Below are positions 56,544-64,000 of a DNA stretch of 64,000 bases, piece by piece. The notes under the pieces are model-generated. The model saw nothing but the letters and a program-made list of their open reading frames with translations. It made no database searches and had not been told where the DNA came from. Source of the DNA: Paractinoplanes atraurantiacus (lineage in GTDB: Bacteria > Actinomycetota > Actinomycetes > Mycobacteriales > Micromonosporaceae); NCBI RefSeq assembly GCF_900215205.1, contig NZ_OBDY01000039.1, positions 27,950 to 91,949 on the forward strand, written 5' to 3'. Both the position numbers and the translations under genes were made by a program. Each line of letters starts with the position of its first letter. Position 1 is the stretch's first letter.

Positions 56544-58148
56544 GTGAGCCGATTCGTCGATGAAGTGATCGCGAACGCCGCCCGCGCCCGCACCGGCATG
56601 GTGACCGGTGAACCGGGCGAACCTCTTCGCCGCACCTGGGGCGAGGTCCACGACCAGGCCCGGCGCATAGCCGGTGGTCTGGAACCCGGCCAGGCGGTCG
56701 CCGTCCTGGCCGGGCAACCCGCCGAGATCGCCCCGGTCGCGCAGGCGATCTGGCTGGCCGGCGGCAGCATGACGATGCTGCACCAGCCCACTCCCCGCAC
56801 CGACCTGGATGCCTGGCGCGAGGACACGATGCGGGTGCTGAAGATGATCGACGCCCGGGCCGTCGTCGTGGGTGCCCCTTTCGAGCCGGTGATCCCGGTC
56901 CTCGAGGCGTACAAGATCAAGCATCATCGCTTCGAAGAGTTGATCAAGGGACCGGAGATCAGCCGGCACAGGGAAGCCGGCGAAGACGACGCGGCCCTTC
57001 TGCAGCTCACGAGCGGCTCGACCGCCGAGCCCAAGGCCGTGCGCATCACCCACCGCAACCTGTTCGCCAACGTCACCGACTCGGCGCGGCATCTCGGCTG
57101 CGACGAGACCGGCGTCATGGTGTCCTGGCTGCCGATGTTCCACGACATGGGCATGGTCGGATGCCTGCTGCTGCCCATGCTCAGCGGCATGGAGCTGGTC
57201 AGTGTCACCCCGGCCGACTTCCTCAGCCGGCCGCTGCTGTGGGCCGAGCTGATGAGCCGGTACGGAGGAACGATCACCACCGCCCCGAACTTCGCCTGGG
57301 CCGTGCTGGCCCGCCAGCTCGCCCGGGTGCCCGACGGCGCCCTCGACCTGTCGACGTTGCAGGTGGCGGGCAACGGCGCCGAGCCGATCGACCCGGCCAC
57401 CATGGAGGCGTTCGTGTCGACGGCGACCCGGTTCGGCCTCAAGCCCGAGGCCGTGAACTGCTGCTACGGCGCCGCCGAGAGCACACTGGTCATCTCCATG
57501 TCGGCCATGGCCGACCCGATGCTGCTCGACGTGGTCGACGCCTCGGCGCTCGAGCAGGACCGCCGGGCCGTCCCCACCGAGGACGGCACGCGTCAGCTGC
57601 CGAAACTCGGCAAACCGTTCCCCACCGTCGAGGTCCGGGTCGTCGACGACGACGGCAAGCCGCTCAGCGAACGCGAGGTCGGCCGCCTTCAGCTGCGCGG
57701 CGAGTCGGTCACCGACGGCTACATCACGCCGGACGGCTGGGAGCCCGCGCGCGACGCCGACGGCTGGCTCGACATCGGCGACGAGGGCTACCTCACCGAC
57801 GGTCAGGTCGTGGTCTGCGGCCGCCGCAAAGACGTGATCATCATGGGCGGCCGGAACATCTATCCGACCGACATCGAGCGCGCCGCGGGCCGCGTTCCCG
57901 GCGTGCGGGAGGGAAACGTCGCGGCCGTACGCCTTCTCGCCGGCGACGGCCGTCCCCGCGAGTCCTTCGCCGTGATCGTGGAGGCGCGCGAGGGATCGCA
58001 CGACGACATCGCCCGCGAGGTCACCAGCCGCATCGTGGCCGAGATCGACGCCCGCCCGGCGCAGGTCCGCGTCGTCCCGCCGGGCTCCCTGCCCAAGACA
58101 CCGTCCGGCAAACTGCGGCGCGGCGCCGCGCGGGAGCTGCTCGGATGA
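56544..58148 (+). CDS. Fatty acyl-AMP ligase-like adenylating enzyme
   Basis: 534 residues, ANL superfamily. Motifs: LQLTSGSTAEPKAV (P-loop), VSWLPMFHDMGMVG, APNFAWAVLARQL, NGAEPI, YGAAESTLVI, GWLDIGDEGYL, GRRKDVIIMGGRNIYPTDIE and the C-terminal LPKTPSGKLRR with catalytic Lys. The SWLP..HDMG, APNFA and NGAEP set is more typical of FAALs than of acyl-CoA ligases. No PKS, NRPS or ACP is adjacent, so the acceptor is unknown. GTG 56544; ends in a 4-bp ATGA overlap with the ThuA gene. Confidence 0.85.
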   Translation: MSRFVDEVIANAARARTGMVTGEPGEPLRRTWGEVHDQARRIAGGLEPGQAVAVLAGQPAEIAPVAQAIWLAGGSMTMLHQPTPRTDLDAWREDTMRVLKMIDARAVVVGAPFEPVIPVLEAYKIKHHRFEELIKGPEISRHREAGEDDAALLQLTSGSTAEPKAVRITHRNLFANVTDSARHLGCDETGVMVSWLPMFHDMGMVGCLLLPMLSGMELVSVTPADFLSRPLLWAELMSRYGGTITTAPNFAWAVLARQLARVPDGALDLSTLQVAGNGAEPIDPATMEAFVSTATRFGLKPEAVNCCYGAAESTLVISMSAMADPMLLDVVDASALEQDRRAVPTEDGTRQLPKLGKPFPTVEVRVVDDDGKPLSEREVGRLQLRGESVTDGYITPDGWEPARDADGWLDIGDEGYLTDGQVVVCGRRKDVIIMGGRNIYPTDIERAAGRVPGVREGNVAAVRLLAGDGRPRESFAVIVEAREGSHDDIAREVTSRIVAEIDARPAQVRVVPPGSLPKTPSGKLRRGAARELLG

Positions 58149-58762
58149 CGCGGATGCTCGTCTTCACCCGCACGGCCGGCTACCGCCACGAGTCCCTTCC
58201 GGCCGCGGTGGCGGCGATTGAGGCTTTCCCAGGTGTACGCGTCGTGCACAGCGAGGATCCCGTCGCGCTGCACGACCTCAGCCAGTACGACGTGGTCATG
58301 TTCCTGTCCACGACCGAGGACGTCCTCGATCCGCGCGGGCGCTCGTCGCTGCGGTCGTTCGTGCTCGGCGGCGGCGGCTTCGTGGGCGTGCACTCGGCGG
58401 CCGGCACCGAGCTGAGCGACCCCTGGTACGGCGAGCTTCTCGGTGCCCGTTTCGCTGGGCACCCGGACGGCGTACAACAAGCAACGCTCTTCGATCGTGA
58501 GGGTCAGCCCTGGAAGTTCACCGACGAGTGGTACGGCTTCACCGAGGTCCGCGACGACCTGGAGATCCTGCTGACGGTGGATGAGGAGACTTACGAGCCC
58601 GGGTTGTACGCGATGGCGGGCCCCCACCCGCAGGCGTGGCGGCGGCCGGTCGGCGCGGGCCGGTCGTGGTACACCGCGCTCGGCCACACAAGCGAGGCGT
58701 GGGCCGATCCGGCGTTCCTCGACCACGTGCGCGCAGGCATCGCCTACGCGGCCCGCGACTGA
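58145..58762 (+). CDS. ThuA-domain protein
   Basis: 205 residues: MLVFTRTAGYRHESLP, FLSTTEDVL, GGGFVGVHSAAGTEL and YTALGHTSEAWADPAF mark the ThuA-like (class I amidotransferase fold) domain found in sugar-utilisation proteins. Coupled to the FAAL-like gene by ATGA overlap, an unusual pairing. Confidence 0.86.
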   Translation: MTRMLVFTRTAGYRHESLPAAVAAIEAFPGVRVVHSEDPVALHDLSQYDVVMFLSTTEDVLDPRGRSSLRSFVLGGGGFVGVHSAAGTELSDPWYGELLGARFAGHPDGVQQATLFDREGQPWKFTDEWYGFTEVRDDLEILLTVDEETYEPGLYAMAGPHPQAWRRPVGAGRSWYTALGHTSEAWADPAFLDHVRAGIAYAARD

Positions 58763-58831
58763 CCGGTTCACGCCGGTGACGACGGTCGCGAAAGGGTGTC
58801 GCGGCCGTCGCCGCGGCCTAGCGTGGGCAGC

Positions 58832-59422
58832 GTGCTGGAACTCATCGACCGCTTCGGCTACCTCGGGGTGGCCGGCGTCGTCTTCGTGGAGAGTTTCGGC
58901 GTCCCGGCCCCCGGCGAGACCGCGATCATCGCGGGCGCGGTGGCGGCGGGCAGCGGCCACCTGAACATCTTCGGCGTCGCCGCGGTCGCGTTTCTGGCCG
59001 CGGTCATCGGCGACACTCTCGGCTACGAGATCGGCCGCCGCGGCGGGCGGCCCCTGGTGCACCGCTTCGGCAAGTACGTCCGCTTGACTCCCCAACGCCT
59101 GGACAAGGTCGAGGCGTTCATGACGCGCCAGGGCCCGAAGGTCATCGTGGTGGCCCGCTTCGTCGAAGGGTTGCGGCAGTTCAACGGCATCGTGGCCGGG
59201 CTCAGCGGCATGCACTACCGCAAGTTCATCGCCTGGAACGCGCTCGGCGCGGCCCTGTGGGTGGGATTGTGGTCGACCGGCGGCTACTTCGCGGGCGACC
59301 ACATCGAGCAGATCGCGAAGGCGGCCAGCCGCTATCTGGTGGTGGCGGTCGCCGTGGCGGTGCTGGCCGTCATCGCGTACGTCTGGCGCCGTCGCCGTCA
59401 TCGCCACCAGGTCGATAGGTGA
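58832..59422 (+). CDS. DedA-family membrane protein
   Basis: 196 residues: ESFGVPAPGETAIIAGAVAA, GDTLGYEIGRRGG, and RFVEGLRQFNGIVAGLSGMHYRKF with conserved basic residue. DedA proteins flip lipid carriers such as undecaprenyl phosphate or phospholipids. GTG 58832 follows TAGCGT (58819-58824) by 7 bp, so leaderless; the GTG at 58796 would precede the promoter. Confidence 0.9.
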   Translation: MLELIDRFGYLGVAGVVFVESFGVPAPGETAIIAGAVAAGSGHLNIFGVAAVAFLAAVIGDTLGYEIGRRGGRPLVHRFGKYVRLTPQRLDKVEAFMTRQGPKVIVVARFVEGLRQFNGIVAGLSGMHYRKFIAWNALGAALWVGLWSTGGYFAGDHIEQIAKAASRYLVVAVAVAVLAVIAYVWRRRRHRHQVDR

Positions 59423-59467
59423 CAATGTTCGCGCATCGATCATCGTCCTATCAGGAGGCTACCCGCG

Positions 59468-60046
59468 ATGAAGGGCCAGATCGTCCACTCCCCCGAGGGT
59501 GAGGAGATCGTCCTCGCCGACATCGGCCTGGTCGAGCTGTTCGACAACCCGGTGGTGCGGGTGTGGGACGTGTCGCTCCAGCCGGGCGAGACGCATCCGT
59601 GGCATCTGCACCACAACCCGTACGTGGTGCTGAGCATCTCGGGTTCGGAATGCCGGATGGACTGGCTGGACGGCGCTGCGCCGCGCTTCCTGAACGAATT
59701 TCGGGGCGGGTCCGTCTATCGCCCGCTGTCGCCGGTGCACCGGCTGACGAACATCGGCGACCGCTTCTACCAGAACCGCCTGGTCGAGCTGAAGCAGCTG
59801 GGCGAGCTGCGCGCCGAGCCGTACCCGGTGGGCGGGGGCGCCCGCAGCGTTCCCGGCTCGCCGTTGGAGCACGACCACGTCAAGGTGTGGACCGTGCGGG
59901 CGCCGGCGGAGCTGGACCTGGCCGAGGTGCCGCACGTGGTCGCCTCGCTGGACGCGCCGCTCGAGGTCCGCTTCCACGAGGGCGGCCCGCTGAAACTCGA
60001 CGGCGACGCCGAGTGGTTCGTGGTGGCGCTGACGTTGCCGCTCTAG
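59468..60046 (+). CDS. Cupin-fold protein
   Basis: 192 residues with a cupin barrel; metal ligands likely in ETHPWHLHHNPYVVL and SPVHRL. Substrate unknown. ATG 59468 has AGGAGG 11-16 bp upstream. Its stop overlaps the convergent helical-repeat gene by 4 bp. Confidence 0.75.
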   Translation: MKGQIVHSPEGEEIVLADIGLVELFDNPVVRVWDVSLQPGETHPWHLHHNPYVVLSISGSECRMDWLDGAAPRFLNEFRGGSVYRPLSPVHRLTNIGDRFYQNRLVELKQLGELRAEPYPVGGGARSVPGSPLEHDHVKVWTVRAPAELDLAEVPHVVASLDAPLEVRFHEGGPLKLDGDAEWFVVALTLPL

Positions 60047-61278
60047 ATCCCGGCGTACTCCCTGAGCCGATCATGGCCGTGCGGCAGGCCATGATCGGAC
60101 ACCGCCAGACTGAAGTTGACGAACTCCATCCCGTCGTACCGCCAGGCCCCCGGGTTGTCGGCGAGCGTGCGGACGAGCCTGCGCTGCCGTTCGCTCAGCT
60201 CCCGAAAGCCCGTGCCCTTGGCCACCGGCCCGTCCGGAAAGGCCGCCCGCAGCGCCACGACGAGCGCGGTCAGGGCAGGCTCGGCGCTGACATGCCGCAG
60301 CCGTTCCAGGGCCGCCCGGAGCGGATCCACCCCGATCAGCTGCAGCGAGAGCAGGGCATAACCCCCGAGGTCCCCTTCGAGGTACGGGATCGAGGGGTCC
60401 CCAGGAGCATCCGACGCCGCCCAGCCGAGCAGCTCATCACGCACCTCTCCCCTGCTCACCCCGAGCCGGGCCAGCGCCACAGCGCCGGCCCACCGCATGA
60501 TCGGATCATCGCTACCAAGAGCCGCCTCCGCCACCGGCACCCCGTCCGCCAGCCCCACCAGCCCCACCCCCACCACGGCCGCCGGCTCCGCCTTGTCCAC
60601 CCGCACCGCCGCACCCAGCGGCGCCACCTCGCCCAGCGGCGCCACCTCGCCCTGCGGCTCCGCCTCACCCCGCGACACCTCGCCCGGCGGCGCCGCTGGC
60701 GCTTCCTCGCCCAGCGAAACCGCGTGGCCCCGCGGCCCCGCCGTCCGCGTCGCCTCGCCGTGCGGCGCCGCTCGCGCCGAAGCCCACCCTTCACCGCTCG
60801 CCCGATTTTTCAGGATTTCGAGCGACTTAGTCTCCCCCGGAAACCAGCCCAACAGGCACGACGCCGACGCTGCGACGTCCGCATCAGCCTCGTTTCCGCC
60901 CGCCAATCGCTGGAGCAGCGGCAGCCCCGCCGCCACCGCCTCGTACGCGCGCAGCTCGTCGACCAGCCCCTTGGCCCGCAACTCCGCCACCCGGACCGTC
61001 CCCGGCAGCCACATCCCGTCGCCGCCGATCGCGATGATCCCCAGCAGGTGCAGCAGCAGATCCCTGTCCGGAACCGACGGGTCCCCCACCAGATCCAACA
61101 GCTCCGGCACCGCAGCCGCGCTGGCCGAGTACCGGTTCCCTTGGTGAACAATGCTCGCGTAGAGCTCCCCGAACGCCTCCCGGCGCTCGTCCTCGTCCTC
61201 CGACCTCAGCGCCGCGAGATGCCCCGGCACGTCCTCCGCCGATCCGTACGCATGCCGCAGCCCCGCCCAGTCGACCAC
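60043..61278 (-). CDS. HEAT-like helical-repeat protein with repeat array
   Basis: 411 residues, largely alpha-helical, with HEAT-like units (HLAALRSEDEDERREAFGEL, AVPELLDLVGDPSVPDRD, AALERLRHVSAEPALTALVV). A low-complexity stretch near residues 165-222 corresponds to an 18-bp array. GTG 61278 is chosen, before VDWAGLRHAYGSAEDVPGHL; AATGAT on its strand (61290-61285) is 6 bp upstream. A frame to 61662 runs antisense into dacB and is rejected. Probably a scaffold protein. Confidence 0.75.
   Translation of the reverse strand: MVDWAGLRHAYGSAEDVPGHLAALRSEDEDERREAFGELYASIVHQGNRYSASAAAVPELLDLVGDPSVPDRDLLLHLLGIIAIGGDGMWLPGTVRVAELRAKGLVDELRAYEAVAAGLPLLQRLAGGNEADADVAASASCLLGWFPGETKSLEILKNRASGEGWASARAAPHGEATRTAGPRGHAVSLGEEAPAAPPGEVSRGEAEPQGEVAPLGEVAPLGAAVRVDKAEPAAVVGVGLVGLADGVPVAEAALGSDDPIMRWAGAVALARLGVSRGEVRDELLGWAASDAPGDPSIPYLEGDLGGYALLSLQLIGVDPLRAALERLRHVSAEPALTALVVALRAAFPDGPVAKGTGFRELSERQRRLVRTLADNPGAWRYDGMEFVNFSLAVSDHGLPHGHDRLREYAGI
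60614..60790 (-). repeat. Degenerate 15/18-bp array in helical-repeat gene
   Basis: Two perfect 18-bp units (60614-60631 and 60632-60649, CCCAGCGGCGCCACCTCG), a third near copy (60650-60667), then degraded 15/18-bp units to about 60790. In frame it gives GEVAPL/GEAEPQ-type hexapeptides. Confidence 0.75.
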
Positions 61279-61335
61279 CGCGCCATCATTCCAGCCGCGG
61301 CGTTTCCTTGATCGCCGCCGCGCGTTGATCATGCG

Positions 61336-62823
61336 ATGAAACGTCGAGCAACCCTGTTCCTGGCGATCCTGCTGGGCACGATCGCCCCTTCCGCCCCTGC
61401 CCTGGCCACCGGCGTCACGACGCCTCCGGGCGCCCTGACCACCGCCGTTGATCAGTTCCTGGCTGATCCCGCGCTGGCCGGCGCGCAGACCGGCGTCGTG
61501 GTCGCCGACGCGCGCACGGGTGACTTCCTCGTCGACCGGCGTGGCAACGAGCGCCTCCTGCCCGCCTCGAACGTCAAGCTGCTGACCTCGGCCGCCGCCA
61601 TGTCGCTGCTGGGGCCGGGCCACCGTTTCGTCACCACCGTCAGCACGGACGGTCCGCGGCACGGACGAGTGCTCGACGGCGACCTGTACCTGCGCGGCTC
61701 CGGCGACCCGGCTCTGACCCCCGCCTCCCTGGACGCCCTGGCCCGCGACGTGGCGGCCACCGGCGTCCGCCGCATCACGGGAGATCTGGCCGGCGACGAC
61801 ACCGCTTTCGACGACGTACGCCTCGGCCTGGAGTGGGCCTGGGACGACGAGTCCTTCGCCGGCGCCGCCCCTGTGTCCGCCCTCACACTGTCACCCGACA
61901 GTGACCTGTTGGCCGGAACGGTCACCGTTACTGTCAGTGCCGCCCTCTCCGGGCGACCGGCGGTCCGGCTCACCCCGCCGACGTCGCTGCTGAAGGTCGT
62001 CAACCACGCCGTCACCGGCGCGGGCCCCAGCACCATCGAGGTGACCCGACGCCACGGCACCTCGACACTCCTGGTGACCGGCTCTCTAGCCGCCAATGCC
62101 CCTAGTAACAGCGCCTCAGTTACGGTGAGCGACCCAACATTGCTTACCACGGAGGTGTTCCGCTCGGCTTTGCGCCGTCACGGCGTACAACTGGAGGGCC
62201 GGACGAGGACCGCCAAGACCGCGCCCCCGCCCGGTCGGGAACTGGCCCGGCACGCCGGGCCGGCGCTGCGGACGCTGATGGCCCCGCTGCTGAAGCTGTC
62301 CAACAACAACATGGCGGAATTGCTGGTCAAAGCCATCGGCGGCGGCTCCTGGGAGGCGGGCACGGCAGCGGTCGCCGGCTATCTCGACCGGCTCGGCATC
62401 GACCCGGCCACCCTGCGGCAGGTGGACGGCTCCGGGCTGTCACGGCGCAACCTGATCCCGCCCGCCGCCCTGACCCGGTTGCTGCTCGGCGTACGCCAGG
62501 AACCCTGGTTTGGAACTTGGTTCGCCGCACTCCCCGTAGCCGGCAATCCCGACCCGCTGATCGGCGGTACGCTGCGCAACCGCATGCTCGGCACCCCCGC
62601 AGCCGGCGTGGTGCACGCCAAGACCGGCACGCTCACCGGTGTCACGGCACTCTCCGGTTATGTCGACGGCGACCGTCCGCTCGTCTTCTCGGTGATCGTC
62701 AACAATCAGTTGGCGCCGTCGGTCACCACCGTCATCGACCGCCTCGTCGTGTCACTGACGCAGAGTAGTCAATCTGGGGCCGCCCCTGCGTCGGCCCGCT
62801 GGCGTACTGCGAATACGGTATGA
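61336..62823 (+). CDS. dacB: D-alanyl-D-alanine carboxypeptidase/endopeptidase (PBP4, S13)
   Basis: 495-residue secreted penicillin-binding protein. Signal peptide 1-25 (MKRRATLFLAILLG...APALA). Active-site SxxK is S78-N-V-K81 in PASNVKLLTS, SxN motif in KLSNNNMAELL, and KTG in VHAKTGTLTG. Trims or cleaves peptidoglycan cross-links outside the cell. Confidence 0.93.
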   Translation: MKRRATLFLAILLGTIAPSAPALATGVTTPPGALTTAVDQFLADPALAGAQTGVVVADARTGDFLVDRRGNERLLPASNVKLLTSAAAMSLLGPGHRFVTTVSTDGPRHGRVLDGDLYLRGSGDPALTPASLDALARDVAATGVRRITGDLAGDDTAFDDVRLGLEWAWDDESFAGAAPVSALTLSPDSDLLAGTVTVTVSAALSGRPAVRLTPPTSLLKVVNHAVTGAGPSTIEVTRRHGTSTLLVTGSLAANAPSNSASVTVSDPTLLTTEVFRSALRRHGVQLEGRTRTAKTAPPPGRELARHAGPALRTLMAPLLKLSNNNMAELLVKAIGGGSWEAGTAAVAGYLDRLGIDPATLRQVDGSGLSRRNLIPPAALTRLLLGVRQEPWFGTWFAALPVAGNPDPLIGGTLRNRMLGTPAAGVVHAKTGTLTGVTALSGYVDGDRPLVFSVIVNNQLAPSVTTVIDRLVVSLTQSSQSGAAPASARWRTANTV

Positions 62824-62928
62824 CGGTGACTTCGCTGGGATGACGACGGGGTGATCTCAGTCGAGCGATGCTGGTCAGGGCAGGGATGCCGCGGCACCGC
62901 GCATCGAACGACTCTGGAGAACGGCACC

Positions 62929-63624
62929 GTGACGACCGAGCAGCCCGCTGTGAGCGGCGACCAGGAGATCGCCCGGCGGACCGACAAGACCCTGGCCGTG
63001 CCATCGGCGCCCTCCACGTTCGCCGACGATCTCAGCCACTTCATGCTCGTCTACAAGTTCGGCCTGGCCGAGATCGGCACGAAGATCTCGATCCTGGCCG
63101 AGGAGCTCGCCCACCGCGGCCGGGGCAACCCGATCGAGCACGTGCTGCCCCGCCTCAAGACCACCCAGAGCCTCACCGCGAAGGCCCACCGGATCAGCTG
63201 CCCGCTCAACCTCGACGACCTGCGGGCCCGCATCCGGGACATCGCCGGCATCCGCATCGTCTGCAGCTTCGTCTCCGACGTCTACACGGTCGCCGACATG
63301 CTCACCCGCCAGCCCGACGTCACGCTGATCGAGACGAAGGACTACATCGCCCGCCCGAAGACAAATGGCTACCGCAGTCTGCACCTGATCGTGGAGATCC
63401 CGGTCTTCCTCTCCGACCGGGTCGTCTCGGTGCCGGTCGAGGTCCAGCTCCGCACGGTCGCCATGGACTTCTGGGCCAGCCTGGAACACAAGATTCACTA
63501 CAAGTACGACCCGGACGTCCCCGCCGCCCTCCGGCAGGAACTCGCCGCGGCCGCCGAGGACGCCGCCCGCCTGGACGTGCGCATGGAACGCCTCCACCGC
63601 GAGATCCACGGCCCCCGCCGCTGA
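62929..63624 (+). CDS. Small alarmone synthetase (RelA/SpoT synthetase domain)
   Basis: 231 residues with only the (p)ppGpp synthetase fold: RDIAGIRIVCSFVSDVYTVAD, IARPKTNGYRSLHLIVE and VEVQLRTVAMDFWASLEHKIHYK. No HD hydrolase or TGS/ACT domains, so it belongs with small alarmone synthetases. GTG 62929 with GGAGAACG upstream is preferred; an ATG at 62851 lacks an SD. Confidence 0.92.
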   Translation: MTTEQPAVSGDQEIARRTDKTLAVPSAPSTFADDLSHFMLVYKFGLAEIGTKISILAEELAHRGRGNPIEHVLPRLKTTQSLTAKAHRISCPLNLDDLRARIRDIAGIRIVCSFVSDVYTVADMLTRQPDVTLIETKDYIARPKTNGYRSLHLIVEIPVFLSDRVVSVPVEVQLRTVAMDFWASLEHKIHYKYDPDVPAALRQELAAAAEDAARLDVRMERLHREIHGPRR

Positions 63625-63819
63625 GGGCGCGGCACCTCCCACGAATGCACGCTCACAAACGCTGACGGTGCCTTCAGGTGAGGAGCACCTCCCTGCGGCA
63701 TGGGAATTGTGCGTCTCCCCGACTTGCGAGGCCGACATATTCTTTTTCTACTGGCGTGATCGTTTGATTGTTCTCGATCTTCAGGGTGCGGGATAATGGT
63801 TTATGGCGCAGCTGGGGTT
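63625..63819. other. Intergenic, lower-GC junction
   Basis: No gene seen. A small inverted repeat AGGTG-AGGAG-CACCT (63676-63690) may terminate the alarmone synthetase gene. From about 63735 the sequence becomes clearly AT-richer than the rest, consistent with the edge of inserted DNA. Confidence 0.5.
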
Positions 63820-64000
63820 GGCGGATTCTAGGAGTGGTTGCAACACTCTTGGTTTATTTACTGGTCAGGAGTGTAGCGAGGCGTTCAGCCGGGGTGTCCC
63901 AGCCAAGGGTTTTGCGGGGTCTGCCGTTGAGTTCGACAGCCACCGCGGCGAGGTGCTGCGGGCTGTGTGAGCTGAGGTCAGTGCCTTTAGGAAAGTATTG
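63820..64000 (-). mobile_element. IS30-family insertion sequence, one end
   Basis: From about 63820 the terminal sequence GGCGGATTCTAGGAGTGGTT then GCAACACTC resembles IS30-type terminal repeats of actinobacteria. It is followed by the transposase 3' end. The element continues beyond the window. Confidence 0.75.
63854..64000 (-). CDS. IS30-family transposase, C-terminal fragment
   Basis: 48 visible residues: QYFPKGTDLSSHS, LAAVAVELNGRPRKTLGW and TPAERLATLL, the standard IS30 transposase C-terminus. The stop is TAA at 63854-63856. The catalytic core lies outside the window. Confidence 0.88.
   Translation of the reverse strand, partial: QYFPKGTDLSSHSPQHLAAVAVELNGRPRKTLGWDTPAERLATLLTSK

Overview
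The window is very GC-rich, with strong third-codon-position GC, many GTG starts and many leaderless-looking promoters. Together with the gene content (DosR-type boxes, Acg-type nitroreductases, a single-chain acyl-CoA carboxylase, an NsrR like that of Streptomyces) this points to a filamentous actinobacterium. An Actinoplanes or other Micromonosporaceae chromosome is my best guess, by inference only.

Layout. (1) 1-8330, low-oxygen block: cydA-cydB-cydD (bd oxidase plus cysteine/glutathione exporter, running off the left edge), divergent from a CtpF-type P-type ATPase and two Acg-family nitroreductases. DosR-like palindromes lie in the divergent promoter and ahead of the nitroreductases. (2) 8512-13938: one 1808-residue biotin-dependent acyl-CoA carboxylase. 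(3) 13975-21704, accessory genes: a DUF3592-like membrane protein, a GTGA-coupled pair of a repeat-invaded ThDP-fold protein and an HTH/helical-repeat protein, a SUKH protein coupled to a membrane-anchored LuxR protein, and an unrecognised gene pair. (4) 21712-28798: OmpR-type two-component system, Nramp-like transporter without the usual metal motif, lipoprotein, thymidine kinase and small proteins. (5) 28835-37678, nitrate respiration: narK-narG-narH-narJ-narI plus a YiaA-like gene, divergent from a SufR-like regulator, again with a DosR-like box between. (6) 37690-43400: CutC, small regulators, epoxide hydrolase, and a frameshifted SDR. (7) 43475-45219: NsrR and flavohaemoglobin Hmp with a clear operator. 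(8) 45262-55251: RtcB and ordinary enzymes, mixed with decayed genes (XRE-cupin, alpha/beta hydrolase, Ni/Co transporter). (9) 55244-63624: MarR/azoreductase pair with twin operators, FAAL-ThuA, DedA, cupin, helical-repeat protein, PBP4-type DacB and a small alarmone synthetase. (10) 63820-64000: one end of an IS30-family element.

How the parts fit. The strongest theme is survival at low oxygen with nitrate. Cytochrome bd and NarGHI keep electrons flowing, NarK moves nitrate/nitrite, Hmp under NsrR removes the NO that nitrate reduction can produce, and Acg proteins and CtpF are classic DosR-regulon members in mycobacteria. The DosR-like boxes tie the cyd/ctpF/acg block to the nar block 30 kb away.

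A second theme is local sequence instability. In-frame 15- and 18-bp repeat arrays lie inside three coding genes, and at least five genes are broken by small deletions or frameshifts. No CRISPR array, rRNA, tRNA or complete prophage was seen.
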